Positions 5,511 to 7,478 of a stretch of DNA of 7,478 nt are shown here, piece after piece. The stretch's first letter is position 1. Each line of letters opens with the position of its first letter. Made by a program: the position numbers and the translations under genes. The DNA comes from Thermoplasmatota archaeon (lineage in GTDB: Archaea > Thermoplasmatota > Thermoplasmata > Thermoplasmatales > Thermoplasmataceae). The notes below the pieces were generated by a model. That model saw nothing but the letters and a program-made list of their open reading frames with translations. It was not told where the DNA came from and made no database searches. The stretch covers positions 1 through 7,478 of the forward strand of contig JAMCUV010000018.1 in NCBI GenBank assembly GCA_023379345.1. Reading direction: 5' to 3'.

Positions 5511-5816
5511 TTAATCGTCACTGAAATAGCTAATGAGGTTATTTAAGTCTTGCTCAGATAAAATAACGCTGTAGCCAGAAAGTATGCTCACTGCCTCTTC
5601 CTTGGTCTTCGGGCGGAGGTCAACAAGCTTTACTGCTACCCTCTCTGAAAGTTTATAGGTTTTCATGAGCTCTGAAATATCCTTCTGGGCATCCTTGGCC
5701 TTCACCTTCAGGAATGCCTCGCAGTATGCCAGATTGTCTGCTTCAGGCGGAGTGTGCTCCCTGGATTTTGAGAGTATCTCATATGCCTCTGAAACTGGTA
5801 CGTACTTGCTTTTCAT
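5511..5816 (-). CDS. rpoF: DNA-directed RNA polymerase subunit F (Rpo4/Rpb4-like)
   Basis: RpoF pairs with RpoE (Rpo7) to form the stalk of archaeal RNA polymerase, which helps open-complex formation and binds nascent RNA. The 101-residue protein is close to the usual archaeal length. It shows the helical Rpb4 pattern: an N-terminal segment YVPVSEAYEILSKSRE (5-20), a central helix with YCEAFLKVKAKDAQKDISEL, and the C-terminal HRDC-like part with LVDLRPKTKEEAVSIL and the LSEQDLNNLISYF helix. The ATG at 5816 follows the rpl21e stop directly (TAA then ATG), so translation is very likely coupled. Neighbours are ribosomal protein L21e upstream and DUF655 downstream, an order seen in other archaea. 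Subunit E is not in this window. The call rests on family pattern and context. Confidence 0.93.
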   Translation of the reverse strand: MKSKYVPVSEAYEILSKSREHTPPEADNLAYCEAFLKVKAKDAQKDISELMKTYKLSERVAVKLVDLRPKTKEEAVSILSGYSVILSEQDLNNLISYFSDD

Positions 5817-6116
5817 TTAGTTCCCACTAATTCTCTTGAGATGAACGGGACCGGCCAGTATCTGCTTGTGAACTCCGCCAATCTTCACCGTAACCAGGTA
5901 GCATCCGCCCTGTTTTCCAGTGATCCTGCCAGTAAGTCCCTGAAAACCATGATAAGGCATCCCTGCATGAATGGACGGCTCAATATTTATAGCGGCAAGT
6001 TCCCCTTCCTTGAACTCCTGGAGAAAACGAGTCACCGCAGGGAGTCCTCTTTCGTTGTATCTCTTTGTCATTTTGCTTCTGGAGCCCGCTCTGGAGCCAT
6101 GCGACATCTTAACCAT
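5817..6116 (-). CDS. rpl21e: 50S ribosomal protein L21e
   Basis: This is a small basic protein of the large ribosomal subunit, found in archaea and eukaryotes and absent from bacteria. The 99 residues match the family along their length. They show a basic N-terminus (MVKMSHGSRAGSRSKMTKRY), ERGLPAVTRFLQEFKEGE, the core INIEPSIHAGMPYHGFQGLTG (an SH3-like barrel with the family's PSxHxGMP motif), and a C-terminal PVHLKRI. A second Met at residue 4 is possible, but the ATG at 6116 is preferred because the family begins MVKxSxG. GGTGA lies four bases upstream (6125-6121), directly after the pus10 stop codon. The gene is nine bases downstream of pus10 and abuts rpoF. Confidence 0.95.
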   Translation of the reverse strand: MVKMSHGSRAGSRSKMTKRYNERGLPAVTRFLQEFKEGELAAINIEPSIHAGMPYHGFQGLTGRITGKQGGCYLVTVKIGGVHKQILAGPVHLKRISGN

Positions 6117-6120
6117 TAAT

Positions 6121-6125
6121 TCACC
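6121..6125 (-). promoter_or_regulatory. Shine-Dalgarno of rpl21e, directly after the pus10 stop
   Basis: The minus strand reads TAA GGTGA ATTA ATG. GGTGA complements the UCACC of archaeal 16S rRNA and follows the pus10 stop with no gap, which favours reinitiation by ribosomes finishing pus10. It also selects the first of two nearby Met codons. Confidence 0.7.
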
Positions 6126-7286
6126 TTACCTGTATATCCAGATCACGTCCAGGGACTGAACCTTCAATGGAGACCCATATTCACCGGATAGGCTTGGATT
6201 TGTGCGCCCCTCATCACCGTGAATGAGTTCCTTAATGTAAGTGCCAGCCTCAGCATTTACAACGCAGACCGCCGTATTCCCGGAAATCTGCTCCAGAACC
6301 ATCTCCCTGATGTTCCTTCTCCTGATCAGATCTGATCTTCTGCTGGATACCCTTAATGGTGTCCTTTGATAAATATCTTTTCCAGATAGTCGCGATACCG
6401 CCTGCGCAAATTTCTGCGGATCCAGCGGATTGTCCCCGGTGATAATCACCCTGTAGGATTTGTCATGATTCGCGCCCTTGATCTTCACCACGGTTTCACG
6501 TGATGTGAAGCTGAGACTGTCAACGGCAATGTCCCCTGTCATGTTAATTTCATCTCGGATCGTCATGAGGTCTATGGATCTCTTCCTGGGATTCTGGGCC
6601 TCCAGAACGAACTCCCTGCCATTTCCCTGCATCCTGACATCCACGTCCTCACGACCTGAACCGTGGAGGAAGTAGTTTGTGCATAGTGAATGTTTCATCA
6701 CTACATCGCCAATGATCTGCTCAACGGAAACCCCATTGTTGTCCTGGTGTATCCAGCGCGTCTGCGGTATGCCACGCCTGTTCTTGATGTATGTCCCGTA
6801 AATGTAGAGGCTTCGGATTTCCAGCTTTACCTGGTAGTACTCAAGATCAAAGTGAAACGTCATATCCGGAGATATTTTGTCTACGGCCTTTCCTGTGCGG
6901 TCGGAGATTGCCTTGCCCACCTCCCTGTTGAACTCCTTCTTGATAGACTCCCCAATGTTTCCGAAAAAACCCTGCAGGAGAGTTTCTTCATCGGAAACGT
7001 CCTGGGGAAAAGTGCTTCCAGCAAGAAATGTGCTGAATTCATACCCTGAGGATTCATTGAGGGCCAGATTCACGAAATCGTCCATGCGCCTGAACACGGA
7101 TCTGCAGATTGAGCACTGGTCTTCTTCTACGATGGCAATTCCCTTTTCAGAAAGTATGGGAAGGGATTCAGTAAGATGAATCCTGCCGCGTTCCACATTG
7201 GATAATCCATGTCCTATGGTGGCATATGCCCTGCCAAGGCACCTTAAGCAGATGGAGAAATGCTGGTCCCCGGAGAAACCTTGCAT
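6126..7286 (-). CDS. pus10: tRNA pseudouridine synthase Pus10
   Basis: Pus10 converts uridines 54 and 55 of the tRNA T-loop to pseudouridine in archaea. The 386-residue protein has the two-part family layout. The N-terminal zinc-binding half has CLRC (C13, C16) and CSIC (C58, C61), plus the family segment CLGRAYATIGHGLSNVERG (16-34). The C-terminal catalytic half has GREDVDVRMQGNGREFVLEA (211-230). Aligned to the GRTD motif of TruA-type synthases, D214 is the likely catalytic aspartate. QNPRKRS, RTPLRVSSRRSDLIRRR (308-324) and AEAGTYIKELIHGDEGRTNP (345-364), the last two among the most conserved stretches, follow. The ATG at 7286 lies four bases after the rpoP stop and gives a start just before the first zinc pair. 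No clear Shine-Dalgarno is seen, so translation may depend on coupling. All catalytic motifs are intact. Confidence 0.95.
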   Translation of the reverse strand: MQGFSGDQHFSICLRCLGRAYATIGHGLSNVERGRIHLTESLPILSEKGIAIVEEDQCSICRSVFRRMDDFVNLALNESSGYEFSTFLAGSTFPQDVSDEETLLQGFFGNIGESIKKEFNREVGKAISDRTGKAVDKISPDMTFHFDLEYYQVKLEIRSLYIYGTYIKNRRGIPQTRWIHQDNNGVSVEQIIGDVVMKHSLCTNYFLHGSGREDVDVRMQGNGREFVLEAQNPRKRSIDLMTIRDEINMTGDIAVDSLSFTSRETVVKIKGANHDKSYRVIITGDNPLDPQKFAQAVSRLSGKDIYQRTPLRVSSRRSDLIRRRNIREMVLEQISGNTAVCVVNAEAGTYIKELIHGDEGRTNPSLSGEYGSPLKVQSLDVIWIYR

Positions 7287-7290
7287 AATA

Positions 7291-7422
7291 TTATCTTGCC
7301 AGTATGACTTTTTCTATACTGGGTCTTTCCTTGATGAAAACCCTTGAACCGCATTCGCATTCAATCTCTGCAGTTCCAAAGGATTTCTCAAGTGGCCTTC
7401 CACACCTTATACATTTATACAT
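7291..7422 (-). CDS. rpoP: DNA-directed RNA polymerase subunit P (Rpo12/Rpb12-like)
   Basis: This tiny zinc-ribbon subunit is part of the Rpo3/Rpo10/Rpo11/Rpo12 assembly platform of archaeal RNA polymerase. The 43-residue product begins MYKCIRCGRPLEK. The first zinc knuckle is C4-x2-C7-G, and the second is C22-x-C24-G. The C-terminal part, SRVFIKERPSIEKVILAR, is basic and matches the family's GSRxxxKxRP pattern. In most family members I recall, the second knuckle is C-x2-C-G, so this one is a residue shorter. Length is normal for the archaeal family (roughly 43-50). The start ATG at 7422 overlaps the rpl37ae stop by eight bases and has GGAGGA eight bases upstream, inside rpl37ae. Pus10 begins four bases downstream. 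Confidence 0.9.
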   Translation of the reverse strand: MYKCIRCGRPLEKSFGTAEIECECGSRVFIKERPSIEKVILAR

Positions 7423-7477
7423 TCTGTGTTTCCTCCGAAGCAACCACAGGCGTCCTCAGTTCTGGAAGATAAGAACC
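7415..7477 (-). CDS. rpl37ae: 50S ribosomal protein L37Ae, C-terminal end only
   Basis: The last 20 residues of a gene that enters from the right edge are visible: GGSYLPELRTPVVASEETQN plus a final V. L37Ae is a zinc-ribbon protein of the large ribosomal subunit. Its C-terminus follows the second CxxC knuckle with a (A)GG-[AS]-Y-x-P segment, which is what is seen here. The zinc cysteines lie outside the window. In many archaea rpl37ae stands directly before rpoP, which supports the call. The TAA stop overlaps the rpoP start (ATGTATAA), so the two are translationally coupled. The identification rests on a short tail plus context. Confidence 0.7.
   Translation of the reverse strand, partial: GSYLPELRTPVVASEETQNV
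7431..7436 (-). promoter_or_regulatory. Shine-Dalgarno of rpoP inside rpl37ae
   Basis: The minus strand reads GGAGGA eight bases before the rpoP ATG at 7422, within the last codons of rpl37ae (Ser-Glu-Glu). It confirms the start of this 43-codon gene. Confidence 0.75.
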
Positions 7478-7478
7478 A

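Overview
The window is archaeal chromosomal DNA. It carries archaeal or eukaryote-type information genes: ribosomal proteins L37Ae (tail only) and L21e, RNA polymerase subunits P/Rpo12 and F/Rpo4, Pus10, DUF655 and a KsgA/Dim1 methyltransferase. It also shows TATA-box promoters, apparently leaderless genes, and arginine codons rich in AGG and AGA. The gene order and protein character suggest the Thermoplasmata, probably Thermoplasmatales. That assignment comes from recalled family resemblance, not from a search.

Layout by position. Bases 1-269 (minus) hold the N-terminal 89 codons of a purine-type phosphoribosyltransferase, cut by the window edge. Bases 350-3046 (minus) hold a complete pyruvate, phosphate dikinase with all recognised catalytic residues. 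Bases 3047-3394 are a 348-base divergent intergenic region with two promoters, a short palindrome, a hairpin and small repeats, but no convincing gene. Bases 3395-4210 (plus) hold a stomatin/SPFH-family membrane protein, the only plus-strand gene. Its 3' end overlaps ksgA, which converges from the other side, by 38 bases. Bases 4173-7477 (minus) are a tightly packed seven-gene operon running rpl37ae - rpoP - pus10 - rpl21e - rpoF - DUF655 - ksgA. Gaps within it range from an 8-base overlap to 17 bases.

The seven-gene cluster joins ribosome components, RNA polymerase subunits, tRNA pseudouridylation and 16S rRNA dimethylation. It looks like a growth-linked gene-expression operon of a kind known from archaea. 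PPDK interconverts pyruvate and PEP with ATP/Pi and AMP/PPi. The PRTase downstream of it would release PPi, so the two may be metabolically linked, though this is only inference. The stomatin-like gene stands alone, without the NfeD protease that often accompanies archaeal stomatins.

I see no mobile element, CRISPR array, defence system or clearly new multi-gene system. The most useful leads are the convergent overlap with a possible antisense terminator, the shortened second zinc knuckle in RpoP, the uncharacterised DUF655 protein, and the unexplained structure in the divergent intergenic region.
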